From NCBI GenBank assembly GCA_023375675.1, contig JALQBC010000017.1, positions 558,001 through 622,000 on the forward strand: DNA of 64,000 bases, in the 5' to 3' direction. This DNA is from Cytospora piceicola. Its lineage: Eukaryota > Ascomycota > Sordariomycetes > Diaporthales > Cytosporaceae. The position numbers and the translations under genes are program-made. The notes beneath the pieces are model-generated. The model saw only the letters and a list, made by a program, of their open reading frames with translations, had not been told where the DNA came from and made no database searches. Within the stretch, counting starts at the first letter, position 1. Every line of letters starts with the position of its first letter. Positions 12,049 through 23,224 of this stretch are shown here, piece after piece.

Positions 12049-12744
12049 ATGAAGACCATAGGCTTCCTCGGCGGTATGACATACCATTCTACCGCACTGT
12101 ACTACTCCCTTATCAATAAACACATCCATCACGCCCTCGGCGGCTCAGCTTCAGCCTCCATGATCATGCACTCCTTCAACCACGCGGAGACCGCCGCGCT
12201 CTTCTCTGCCGGTCGCTGGGATGCCGTGGCAGACAAATTCATCACCGCCTCGAAGCACCTAAAAACCGCCGGCGCAGAGGGGCTCGCCCTCGGCTGCAAC
12301 ATCGGGCACAAGGTTGCCGAGCGGGTAGAGCAGGGAGCTGGCTTGCCTGTTCTGCATATTGCCGACTTCAGTGCTAAGGACGTCCAGAGGAGGGGACTGG
12401 GGAAGATTGCGCTGCTGGCTACGAGGACTGCGATGGAGGATAGTTTCATCAAAGAGAGACTCAGGGAGAAGGCTGGCGTGGAAGTGCTCGTACCGGACCA
12501 GGAGGAGAGAATTGCTATCAACAAAGCTGTGTTTGACGAGCTCTGTGCCGGAATCGTCACTTCCGAGACCAAGTCCCTGATGGCTGGGGTCGTTGAGAGG
12601 TTGGTGGATCAGGGGGCCCAGGGTGTTGTGCTGGCTTGCACAGACCTGCAGTTCGTCTTGAAGCAGGAGGATGTGGCTGTCCCATTGCTGGACACGATGG
12701 AGCTTCATGCTAAGGGACTGGCCGACTGGTCGCTGTCGAAATAG
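12049..12744 (+). CDS. Aspartate/glutamate racemase family protein
   Basis: A single-exon 231-residue protein of the Asp/Glu/hydantoin racemase superfamily, which moves the alpha proton of amino acids using two cysteines and no cofactor. It opens with the family's KTIGFLGGMTYHST. The two catalytic-type Cys are present: Cys83 in LGCN and Cys197 in LACTDL, each ending a predicted strand. Length matches the YgeA/aspartate racemase group. No signal peptide is seen, so it is probably cytosolic. It sits downstream of the P450 on the same strand with its own leader. A role in making a D-amino acid is possible; a related decarboxylase or maleate isomerase activity cannot be excluded. Family confidence is high, substrate unknown. 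Confidence 0.9.
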   Translation: MKTIGFLGGMTYHSTALYYSLINKHIHHALGGSASASMIMHSFNHAETAALFSAGRWDAVADKFITASKHLKTAGAEGLALGCNIGHKVAERVEQGAGLPVLHIADFSAKDVQRRGLGKIALLATRTAMEDSFIKERLREKAGVEVLVPDQEERIAINKAVFDELCAGIVTSETKSLMAGVVERLVDQGAQGVVLACTDLQFVLKQEDVAVPLLDTMELHAKGLADWSLSK

Positions 12745-13158
12745 AATATCTTTGTTCCAGGAGAGGCTGGGAGCCAGAAAAGGGGATCGAAAACTTGGAT
12801 GAGATGGAAATGAAGGTTAAGATGGTTCAACTACCAGCAGAACGGCGAATGTACTTCAGACGGAGCTTGGAAGAATTGAACAGTGATAGCTAGAGAGTCT
12901 AGAGTCACAAAACCCCCTGGAATATCAGCTCTTAGCCCATTAACGGTCGTCGACGGTGGGCCCCTTACCACTGAATAGATAATCCCCCTCCAGGGCTTCC
13001 AAGCTTTAGCCTTCCTTCAACTCTTTCAGCCTTCCTAAAGTCCCCAAATCAAACCCCAATCAAGTTTCGACGCGACAGCAATCTCACCACACGACAACCA
13101 CAAACCCAACACCCCTAAAACCAAAACACCCACCAAGTCCTTCGCAATCACCAGCACA
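12745..13158. other. Short intergenic region with probable 5' leader
   Basis: The last ~140 bases are CA-rich and stop at an ATG in good context (cacaATG). Nothing else is evident. Confidence 0.5.
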
Positions 13159-13532
13159 ATGCCGAACCACAGCCGCAGCAGCTCCAGCTCCTCGTCGGGA
13201 GAGGACGACAACACGATCGAGTACATCGGAGGAAAGCACTACAGCGGAGAGAGGTACCTGCAGCTCAAGTGGGAGGTGTACTACTTCGGCAGCCATGGCA
13301 TCAATCGCGATAGCCTCAAGGCCCTCTTGGAGGAGCGTTTTGGCAAACGGGGATATGCACTGAGCCTGATCGGTGTCTCAACCTACCAGCTGTGGGCGAC
13401 CAAAGGTCTTACACAGGTGAGAAAGACCCTCCGATGTCAATGGTTGATATAATGGGCTAGCTAACACCTGCTTAGGATGACTTCGACCTCTGCAAGGATA
13501 GCGACGCCTCTTCCAAGAACTCTGACAAGTAA
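13159..13532 (+). CDS. Small protein of unknown function
   Basis: A two-exon gene, 13159-13416 and 13476-13532, encoding 104 residues. The intron has clean signals (GTGAGA donor, CTAAC branch, TTAG acceptor) and splices in phase, which supports the gene. The protein begins with a Ser-rich, acidic segment (about residues 4-20), then a compact folded-looking part with YIGGKHYSGERYLQLKWEVY and an amphipathic helix around SLKALLEERFG. It ends in an acidic/serine tail. There is no signal peptide or membrane span. I do not recognise the family. Confidence 0.7.
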
Positions 13533-14152
13533 CCACCGCGGCATCATCACTACCCCAGACCGATAACAGAGATTCAAGCGGCATGAGGTCTTGGTCAGTC
13601 ACGAAGGAACTCATCACTGATATGAGAACGTCGAGGTCTTGGGCAGTGAGGGTGTGACGCGTATGGTGGATCTTTGAATCTCAACGCGTTAGTGTTTACT
13701 AGTAAAGGAGGGAAAGCAGAGACATCAGTCAAACAATTTCGAGTAGAGAATGCACCAGGACTTCATATTCGCATTAGCAAGGTAGTAATCACTATCAATG
13801 ATGCAAATATTGGAAGCTTTCTCCTCTTATTCATCATTTTTGTCGTGCCAAACAAATGACCAACTCAGCACATTTGCTACTTTTGTAATCTTACAAAGGG
13901 CACTGTATCATAGACGCTGGCAAACCCTCATGTCTTCGAAGTGGCCTTTTCTAGAAGCCTTTGGTTGCTATCTTGACACACATGCTTGCCACCCACAGAA
14001 TTAGGGTGGCGATGCCAACTTCTCCCTGCTCGATCCTCATGCCATCCTTTCACAATCAGCATTACCGTCCAGAGAAGTTGAATCAATCTGAACCTCGAAG
14101 AAAGCACCTTCCACCTGCATCCGAGAAGAAAACCCTTCGGCCAGCAGCCAGA
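13533..14152. other. Intergenic between convergent genes
   Basis: No supportable gene; an open frame on + (13961-14413) mostly shadows the 3' end of the next minus-strand gene. Confidence 0.5.
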
Positions 14153-15733
14153 TCACTTCTCGATCGCAGATTCCTCGGCGAACTGCAATATAGGCTTCAG
14201 CTGTGGGTAGTAGCCCTTGATGTTTTTGTAGCAACTGGGCGTCGTGTAGAACCGGGTTCTGAATTCCTTCTCCCACTTTCTCGCATCTACCTCCTGGTCC
14301 AGAGCGTGCAGCTTGGGGTCCAGACCTCTCTGTTCTTGGTATGTCTTCTGGACCTGCATGTCAAAGTTGAGGACAATGTTCGACTCGGTAGACTCTTCCG
14401 TGATGGCCCCTAGCTGCTTCAGGCGTTGGATATCCCAGAAGGCCCAGCTGAGCTTGCGAAGATCCTCCCTATATCGATGAAAAGGGTGATTTCCGTCCAA
14501 CGCGTGTGATTGCGTTGCAATCAACCAAGCGTGCCAAGCGATGCTTTCACCTTGACCTCCTCCAAGTACTGACGGTCCGTTGATATACCGGTGCCCATAC
14601 AGTGATGCCGGGTCTATCAGGGAAGTATTTCCGCTGTAAATCACAGGGTGGACCGCAATAATGTGGGAGCAGTACGAGGAATGTTCCATTTATAAACTGC
14701 CGTCTTCCTATGCGTTCTTTTTCCAGGAAAGACCGTAGGACACCGATGCCGAGCTTAGTGAGGTTGGTAACGTACCGATCGATGAGGAAATCCGTTCCAC
14801 TTTCGTCAGAGTGAGGCGGGCTTCCCGTAGACGGCGGGCCTTGGGGTGGAGATAGCAAGGACCTTTCTCGCCAACAAGTTGACGAGCGGTGATCAGAGCT
14901 GGGCGAAGAGGGCTTGGTCGACGAGGGTATCGGCTTTCAGGTGGGCTGTTGTTTACCAAGGCGGTAATGTCATCGTCTATCTCCTTAAAGGCCAAGTTGT
15001 ACTTGGAGCAGATGTAATCGTGGACATGTCTTAGCTCCTCGAACCCCCCGGCATGGGAGGAGTAGTGAAGAAAGCACCTCCATTTGAATAACGTCGTCTG
15101 ATCACTGGGAAATTGCTGCAGATAAGGGAGACTGGTCAATCGGCACAGGAGTTCGTATCGAAAGAAGGCTCTCTGTATTCGGTCTAGCTCCGTAGGCGTG
15201 AGGGATTCCAGCCTGGTCTTCTCAGGGGAAAACAGAGCAGGACACGGCCCTTCTGGATCAGACATGGCATTTGTGTAAGCCACGAGGCCGGCTGCGAGCG
15301 AATTGACCGTGGCTCGGATTCGGTAAACAGCAACTATGTCGGGTATCTCTGTGGAACAGACAGGGTCGGCCGGTGTACTCTGCATGTACCAAGCTTCGAA
15401 TTCGGGTGTCGATGGCTGGGTGGCGGGATCGAATGTGGTGGTAAGACGCAGCGAGCTGTACTTGTCACCAGTCTCGAAGACGGGACATTTCAGTATGCTG
15501 ACAGCTTCCTTTCGTGCCCCAGGTGACAAATTTCTGCATATAACTTCTGTCAAGATCTTGCGACGATAGCATTGCAGCGCTGCAAGTGCGCAGGGTGAGG
15601 CGCGGATGGTAGAAAACAGATCTTCAGGTGAAGCGAGAGCCGTTAGTACTATGCCCATGACCTCCAAAGGAAGCTTCTCAAACTCAGGCATATTGGCAAG
15701 TGGTGCACTCGAAGGTAACGTCGACCTTGTCAT
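14153..15733 (-). CDS. F-box-like protein of a fungal family (intron positions uncertain)
   Basis: The N-terminal part opens at the ATG at 15733 (a second in-frame ATG at 15691 gives MPEFEKLP). It has an F-box-like helix start, LPLEVMGIVLTALASPEDL, followed by ASPCALAALQCYR and a long helical region typical of large fungal F-box families. Reading then shifts frame near 14,900-14,960, where an intron must lie, to a segment with LIDRYVTNLTKLGIGVLRSFL. It shifts again near 14,640-14,700 to the C-terminal exon with SIAWHAWLIATQ and LSWAFWDIQRL, ending at 14153. I could not fix these two junctions by phase, so a frameshifted pseudogene is an alternative. F-box proteins usually recruit targets to SCF ubiquitin ligases; a target is not predictable. 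Confidence 0.65.
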
Positions 15734-17013
15734 TGGAAAGCCTTGGAGGGTGACGAAGTCGAGGAGAAATAGCTAATGCTGGGTGTCTGACTGTCTTGGC
15801 CTCTGCTGGAACTGGTTTTGCGTGTGATGTTTATGGGTGATAGGAAGGCGTGACACCAGCTGACGAGTCTCTGGAGGAGCGACGAATGTAAAAAGAAGAA
15901 GGAATATAGGAGAGAAAGACAGTGTCGAATGTAAGACGTATCGAATCGATGTGGAGATCGCTGGCATAACTCGCAGTGATCTTGAAAGCGACTCAACAGA
16001 GTCAATCCAAGGGAGGAAGGAGGTCTTCATAACCTGGGAAGCGAATGCGGCAACCTTCGAAGTGAATATACTTAGGTAGGCGAGCTGTAATTTCTAAGCG
16101 TTTAGTGACCTATCTGGTAGAGGCACCACTGTGGAAGCTTCAACTCTGAACTTACTGCACACCCTTCTAGATAGCCTACTGAGAAGTAATCTGGTGGGCT
16201 TCTGACTTTGAAGGTCTATTCCATTATACTCGAAAAGTCTCATTTTTCGTCATCATTCATCTTCAGCGAGCTAAAGGCAGGTAGGTGACTGACTACCTGG
16301 GCAGCTGGTACGCACATTCTTTGCTGTAACCAATGACAGTGTGAATGCCTTGAGCACTGTTACAATTATGTACCAGCGAAGATTCGATGTTGGGAACGCT
16401 ACCAAATACCTGATATTTGATGTTGGTCACAAGATCTTAGTATATAACGTTGAGTCCTGAAGTCCTGGGGGTAAACCACAAGGCCTGATTGTGGTATTAA
16501 AAGCCAAATTTGACACAGAGCATGCAACATTTGGAGATGACTTCATATAAGTCAGATATTCTAATCACAAGGGAAATAGCAGGTATAAAGTGATAGCTGT
16601 GATCATAGGTCTAAAATTACTAGGGAATTGCCAACTCTTCTAAGAAGGAGACTGTGACTCCTGCCCAGGTGCTATAGATGCCCACATGCTTGATGTGACC
16701 GACCTTAAGCAATAGTTGCGCTCTGGCAATCCCAACCATCAGACTTGGAGGGACTGTTTCCTGACATAGACCCCAGAGCAAGAACAATCCATCCAGGTCG
16801 AATAATCCAGCGGGAAAACGCAAACGCAGAGCCAGAGCCTAGGTAGCAAAAAGCCCACTGCCAAACCAGAGCTAACCAAAGCTAATCTAGTGACTCCATA
16901 TGACCAACGCACCAGTATTTCTGAAGCCATCTGATCGAGGAAGCGACAGTGCAGTAAGTAGCAAGATTCACCAAGCCGATACTCCCTCAAGCCCTTATCG
17001 ACCACAGCTCTGC
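15734..17013. other. Intergenic, 5' flank of the F-box-like gene
   Basis: The 15,734-16,030 part is a pyrimidine-rich (on the minus strand) leader. The rest has no gene. A CTTAGGTAGG motif lies near 16,071. Confidence 0.5.
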
Positions 17014-19150
17014 CTACTCAGAGTCCACCTCAGCAGCTGCATCCTTACGGGGGTCAGCCCAGTCGAACGCCTTCCAGATCTTGGTCAAACTCTTGGTGTA
17101 GGGGTGGCTAGGGCAATTGAGGCCACCAGATTCTCTGTTGGTGAAAATCTTCTTCTTCCACATCTTCTCGGCGTCGTCTCGAGCCTGACAGATCATGTCA
17201 GCCAAGTCGTTCTCTCTGAGGCGAGCCTGGTGGTTAGACGTGTCCTTGAACTTGGCCTTGAACAGGGCGCTGAAGGATTCGAAGTAGAAGGGCAGGAGTT
17301 GGATGTCGATGGACTGGCCGGTGAGCTGAAGGCCACGAATCACCCAAGCCAGAACGTGGCTGTCCATATCAACGTCCTCGAGCTGGGGGAAAAGGTCCTG
17401 TTGTGAGGTAATCAGTTGATAGCCCACTTTACGGTGGAAACACATGGGAAAAGCACTCGAGGGTGGCTTACCAAAATCTCACGAAGCTTCACAGCACAGG
17501 CAGGAGGGTCACCATCCTCTCCGGGGGGCACGTTCAGGTAGAGGCCCAATGCACTGGTGGTGGGGGGAACACAACGCTGCTCGATACACTTGAGCATCAT
17601 GTAGCCCTGGTTCAGGGCAGCAAGGTCCTTGTCGTTGGACATCTTCATGACCAGGTTCATCATCTTGGTGGTCACGCGGTCGACATCATGTCGAATGGCT
17701 AGCGACTTGGCCTCTGCATCCAGATCGTCATCAGCAGATGTGCTGTCAGCGGGGATGTTGACGGTGTTGCCATGAGTGTCGGAAAGCCTGCCATCATCGC
17801 CCTCAATGAATACATTCTTCCTCTTCGTACCTGCTGTCTTCGCTTTCTTGTTGTGGGCCTTGGACTTTGCTCCGTTGACGTTTCGGACCATGAGGTCCAC
17901 CATAGCATTGAACTCGGAGTCCGCCTCAACCGAAGTGCCAGCCTTCTCAGAGATAGGCTTCTTGAAGAGCTGCTCAGAGGATCGTCCAGTGGATGAAGGT
18001 GAAGGGAGACTACCCGACTGCTGAGAGAAGTCGCCAATGATTGGAGTGGAGGGCAGACTTCCCGGCTGCTTGGAACGTGAGTCACTGGGCGAGTTGCTGG
18101 GCTCTGTGTAGAAAATGACCTTTCTGATTTTCTCTTGAGTCATCTGCTTTCGTGGCATGTAGCTCGTGGCTTTGTCTCCACGGAAGGCCTTGAAGTAGAA
18201 AACCTCATCGAATCCAACTCGCCAACCCTGGCAGAGCTTCGTGATAGGCTCAGGGTTCAGAAGTGCATAGACGAACCAATTCTTGGTGACCCTGGTAAAT
18301 CTCTTGGCCACAACTCGAAGGGCGGTCGGGTCATAAGGGATGCTGCTCATATTGTCGGAGGTAAGGTCGGCGATACGGAGGGCATGCTTGGTCTTCTTGG
18401 AAACCCCGGTCTTCTTTCCGGCCGAGCCATCCACCTGGGCCTCATCCACGCCCGAAGCATTCTGGATCTGTGTCTTCCAACCAGGCAGCATGCCGACCCA
18501 CACACACTCGATGGCCTTGCGGCCGTCCCAAGTCTTTGTCTCAGGGTTCAACTCGTTCTCATCTGGAATAAGGGGCGGGCAAGTGTCGATTTCATCCTTC
18601 GTCTCAGCTTCCTGGCAGTGGTCCATAAGGGTGGTAGGCTTCGGGTGGAGTCGGCCGACGTAAAGGAAGGTAGAAGTGGTAAGATGGTGAGGGACATTGT
18701 GGTTGTAGGCTTTTCCCTCGAAGTCGAAGGCATACTTGTCGAGCATGCTGAGTTCATCAGCTGACTTGGGTGGAGGGGGGACATCTTCGATATGGTCGAT
18801 CATCTCCACGTCAGAGTCAGAATCAGCATCAGATGCGATCACATCCTGAGGATTGTCGACTTCAGCAGCGGTATTGGAGTGTTCAGTCTCAACGGGCACC
18901 TGTACACCCTCCTTCTCGTTGAAGTCTTCGCTCTCCTTGGCCTGCTGCTCAAAGTTCTGGTCAGCTCTTGCCATTCTAGAAACAGCCATGGTCGAATTGA
19001 TCTTACTTGAACTTCATCGATATTGATTGGAGAAACAGAAGAACCAGAGACTGGTGCAGCAATCTGAGCAACCGTAGATGCGACAGCCCCTGATGCCACA
19101 TCCAGAGTGTCGCTGGTCTCTGGACCTGTAGTGGTGGTAGAGCTGGCCAT
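17014..19150 (-). CDS. Unknown protein, acidic N-terminus with Lys-rich NLS-like middle
   Basis: A main exon (about 18956-17472) and a last exon (17397-17014) join in phase through a GTAAGC...CAG intron. A first exon from the ATG at 19150 to 19007 would join in phase through a 50-nt intron (18957-19006), giving about 670 residues. If that intron is not used, translation could start at 18989 (633 residues). The N-terminus is Ser/Thr-rich, then acidic (SDADSDSDVEMID). A folded region follows with KYAFDFEGKAYNHNVPHH, TSTFLYVGRLHP and GWRVGFDEVFYFKAFRGD. A Lys-rich stretch (KSKAHNKKAKTAGTKRKN) resembles a nuclear localisation signal. The C-terminal 130 residues are helical. I do not recognise the family; a nuclear role is inferred only from composition. 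Confidence 0.8.
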
Positions 19151-21304
19151 AGTGAGAATGTATCTCTTTTGTTGCCAGTAAGAGTGTAGGTTGAAAGATG
19201 GGTAGAACAAGGTCTGGGTAAGATGAAGGTGGGTAGGTCGACGTTACGTTCCTTCAGTAAGTAGAAAGAGGTAAGACTACCCAGGTACTGCGAGAATCAG
19301 ACTAGTGTGGTAGGGGCAGGCAAGCCAGAGGTCGAAGGCAGGTAAATAGAAGTAAAAGAGACTAAGGTGAGAATTTGTGCAGTCAAGTTACCCTAGGGTA
19401 CTGCTGAAATCTTGCTGGATGCCACGAAACCTGGGAGGATCCTATTGACAACGAGATCCCCAGAGCAATATGCGATGGGAGAAAATGGGAAGATATTGAG
19501 AGATGAAAGAAGATGAAAGAGAGGTTGCCGATGCTCCAACCTCGCTCTCACTCCAATTCTGTTGGTTGTGTTGTATTGTGTTGTGTGAAGGTTACTAAGT
19601 AGAGAGGCACTGCGGGTCGGAAGGCAAGGTGGACGTACGACTACCACAAGTGTCGAAGGGTTTTAAATACCCTTGGGAACCCCAAAAAGGTACTTAAGTA
19701 TCAGAGAGGTCTATATGATAAGACGCTCAAGGTACTCTTTCTGGAAGGAACAGAAGCATTAATCTCAAAAGTCATTGATCACGTAGCGAGTACGCATGGG
19801 GGTGATAAATAAAGAAAAGAGTGCTTGGGACTCGACAAGAGTGGCCGACTTCCACATACAGAAGTTGCATGAACAATAAGTCAATAGCTTTATTCTCCTT
19901 CCCTTCCAGAAAATAATTAAATAAAAGCCCCCCGGTAAGAATGCTAATTTTATTTCTGCCAATGCTGTACCTGTGGACTCTCCCTTCTAGGCACCTGGGC
20001 GCTCTGCCTATCTTGTCTTCTGTTGTTTTAAGCATAAAGTTCACATTACTACCCGCAAAGCTATCTCTGATGTAGCCTGCCATAAACTTAGATTGAATGC
20101 GAGCCCAGTGGTGTTTCCTATGCACACACTAATGCCGAATTTGTGATAATAATGGATCTGACATTTGGGACAGGTGCCTCGAACCTTGCCCTCCTCTGTA
20201 GCAGTCCAAAGTGTTGAACAATGGTGCATATATAGAAAATACGTCACTTGATGTGACTACAATCTTGATCACTAATTTCCCATCCCTATCGGTCTGTCTA
20301 AGCAGACTTAATAACATCAGCGCCATACTCATGGGTAGCCTCAGTCATGGCTACTCTTCTCGCAGGAGACGAACGGGGACAAACACACTTTGTGCTGATA
20401 GTATGGTCACTCCCCTGGGACGAAACACTCGTGATAATAGAGCGGTATTAAAATTTTAGGTCTGAACGAACGGTAGTTAGCAGGGAAATGAAGGCATGTT
20501 GAAGAGGTCCTGACCACATCTAGGGAGAGGTACCAGTACAGATATACCATATTATTTCTGATAGATTGCACGTGAGCGGCTTCTTGGGCTGAAATAGTGG
20601 GTGTCGAACGATAGCAAACAGTACAAATCACCTGCTCATCCTGTGGTATTGTCAGGAGAGAAGGTTGAGCCTATCTTCTGTCGTAGAGAAGTTGGCTAAC
20701 CAACAACTAAGCACACAAGTCAACAGTACCTACTTAGGTAGGTAGACAGTAGACATTTTTAGACATCAAAAACATAAGACACTGATTGGCATAAGGGACG
20801 TTTAGGGTGCTTTGAAACGGGAAGGCGGTGTGCGGCTACCCCAGAGATCAGCATCCTCTAGTGACCGAGCGGCAGTAAATTTCGCGGGGAACTGAAATAC
20901 AGCGACGATTACTTGCCCGAGTTGTCTACAAAACTAATCCAACTATTTGTTACACTGCCCTTCCTAAGACCCAAGCACATATCCCCTCTACTTAATCGAC
21001 ACTCTTAGGTCTAAACGACTGTGACTTGTCTGATTCTCTACTCCCACAGTGACCGTTCTATCACAAAGCCGCCCACCGAACCCTCAACTCGACACCCTTC
21101 GACTCTTCTCCAAAACTCACCAGACCGGACCCTCAAGTTTCCTCATTCCTTTAGCGAGTGACTCACCTCACCGTGTCGGCAGTCGATACTTGACACTTGC
21201 CATTCGACACCCGACTTCGAAAACAAACCATCTCCCGAAAAAAACCCTCCCCCCACCCCCAACCATTTCGAATTCCTCCCGCCTTTGACACACCAACCGC
21301 AAAG
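19151..21304. other. Intergenic between divergent genes
   Basis: About 2.1 kb. Contains GGTACTTAAGTATC near 19,690 and CCTACTTAGGTAGGTAG near 20,730. The 21,040-21,300 part is a C-rich leader for the RPC6 gene. No gene supported. Confidence 0.5.
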
Positions 21305-22489
21305 ATGGCAGCCGCCTCCCCCTCCGGGTCGGACCCCGACCCAACCAAGCTCGCCGTCCTCAAGGATGCGCTCTACGACCAGTGCATGCAGAACGGCGAC
21401 GAGAACCACCTCTACAGCCAGGACGAGCTCCTCTCCCTGGGCGTGACCGAGGACGCCAGCACGCTGATGCGCGTGCTGCAGGCGCTCATCAACGACCGGC
21501 TGCTCGTGCTGGTGGCGCGCCAGGGAGGCGGCATCTGCTGGAAGTGGCGGGCCGCCGAGGACGCCGCCAAGTACAAGGGCCTGAACCGGGAGCAGTCCAT
21601 GGTGTACGAGCTGGTGGACGCGGCTGGGGCCGACGGCATCTGGACGCGGACGCTTAAGGCGCGGCTGCAGATGCACGACAGCGTGCTGAAGCAGCACCTC
21701 AAGTTCCTCGAGAGCAAGGGCTACATCAAGGACATGAAGAGCGTCGAGCACCCCAACAAGAAGATGTACATCAAGGCCAGCCTGAGGCCGTCCGACCGCG
21801 CCACCGGCGGGCCCTGGTACACGGACAGCAACCTAGACGAAGCCTTCATCTCGGAGCTGCTCAAGGTCATATTCGACTTCATCACGAGGCAGAGCACGTA
21901 CCGCAGCGTGCACGGCGGCGGTCACAAGGAGAAGCAGCCCAAGAAGGGCATACTCAAGGGCGACAAGGAGGCCCTCGCGGCGAGGGGGAAGAAGAGGGGC
22001 GCCGAGGACATCTCGGCCGAAGACCCGCCCCGGGAGAAGCAGCCGCGCGCCCGGGAGCCCAAGCGGACACAGCTGCTCCCCCTGCCCGCGGGCTACAACG
22101 CGTACCCGACGGTGCGCCAGATCGCCGAGCTCATCTCGACCAGCGGCATCACCAACAACACGACCCTCGGCATCGCCGACGTCCAGCAGCTCGTCGACGT
22201 GCTCGTCTACGACGGCCTGGTCGAGCCTATCCGCGTCGGCAAGCTGAGGGGCTACCGCACCGTCCGCGCCGCCAGGGTCGACCCCACCCCCCTTACCGCC
22301 CTCATGCGCGACCATAGCATGGACGACGACATGATCGAGCTGCAGGCCCAGGACATGGGCGCCGGCCCCTTGAGCAATGGCCTCACCGAGGCGCCGTGCG
22401 GCCGGTGCCCTGTCTTTGATCTGTGCGACGAGGGTGGGCCCGTCAATCCGCAGAACTGTGTGTATTTCCAGCGGTGGCTGGGCGACTGA
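21305..22489 (+). CDS. RPC34: RNA polymerase III subunit RPC6 (Rpc34/RPC39)
   Basis: A subunit of the Pol III-specific RPC3/6/7 heterotrimer that helps open promoters and recruit TFIIIB in the nucleus. It is an intronless gene of 394 residues. Tandem winged-helix domains are recognisable: the first about 10-85, the second about 95-165 with KYKGLNREQSMVYELVD and VLKQHLKFLESKGYIK. Then follows the conserved GPWYTDSNLDEAFI segment. A charged, probably disordered insertion lies around 205-265. The C-terminus has four cysteines (CGRCPVFDLC ... NPQNC), matching the iron-sulfur binding motif described for human RPC39 and related archaeal/eukaryotic subunits. The start ATG follows a long C-rich leader. 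Codon use is strongly G/C-ending, suggesting steady expression. Confidence 0.95.
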   Translation: MAAASPSGSDPDPTKLAVLKDALYDQCMQNGDENHLYSQDELLSLGVTEDASTLMRVLQALINDRLLVLVARQGGGICWKWRAAEDAAKYKGLNREQSMVYELVDAAGADGIWTRTLKARLQMHDSVLKQHLKFLESKGYIKDMKSVEHPNKKMYIKASLRPSDRATGGPWYTDSNLDEAFISELLKVIFDFITRQSTYRSVHGGGHKEKQPKKGILKGDKEALAARGKKRGAEDISAEDPPREKQPRAREPKRTQLLPLPAGYNAYPTVRQIAELISTSGITNNTTLGIADVQQLVDVLVYDGLVEPIRVGKLRGYRTVRAARVDPTPLTALMRDHSMDDDMIELQAQDMGAGPLSNGLTEAPCGRCPVFDLCDEGGPVNPQNCVYFQRWLGD

Positions 22490-23224
22490 AGGAAAGCCTC
22501 GGAGATGGTGTCAGGTGTCAAGAGGATGGCGTTCTGTTGTTACTCACGGCGTTGAGGGGGGCAAAACAAAAAATGAAGCACTGTCAGGGCATCACTTAAC
22601 TCCCCGAGGGTCCACAGAGGAGGGCACGAGGAAAGGACCTCGACTTCTTGTTGGCTCTTGATTCGAGAGGGGATGGCGTTATACAGGTTCGGTCGGACTA
22701 AAAAGGATCAAGATATCCCATAGAGCGCCCAGGGTAACCCCTTCACAGCGCATACCTAGGTATGAATAATCAAAAAGTCGTTACTATTATGTTAAAAGGA
22801 GGCATACTTTGGAACGGTGAAGCTGGCCTACAGCTATGGAGGATAATACATGACCGCGACCTGGATCAAGGGGTGGGAGACCCCCCAGACGGGACAATTA
22901 CCCACGGGTTGAATCTCCAGTGACTACGTATACTGTACGTAAATAAAGTGTGGTGGATTTTGTTTTACTGAATAGAAGGACATCGTCACATCACAAGCAA
23001 GTTTGCAGCAGCCGCCAAATTACAGGCAGGAGGATGATAATTAGGCGAGCAAACTCATTCTTGAATTGGCTACGTCGATGAGGTCTATGTCTGCCTTCTG
23101 ACGATCAAGAACCTATCTTGTATACCATTTGCTCAATCCCGTCACTCCTTGACCCCGGTTATATCAAACGCGAATTGATAATGTCTGCACTTTTGATTCT
23201 CCGTTTTCCTGGAAGCCAAACCCT
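22490..23224. other. Intergenic between convergent genes
   Basis: 3' flanks of RPC6 and cyclophilin. Includes ACCTAGGTATG near 22,756. No gene seen. Confidence 0.5.
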
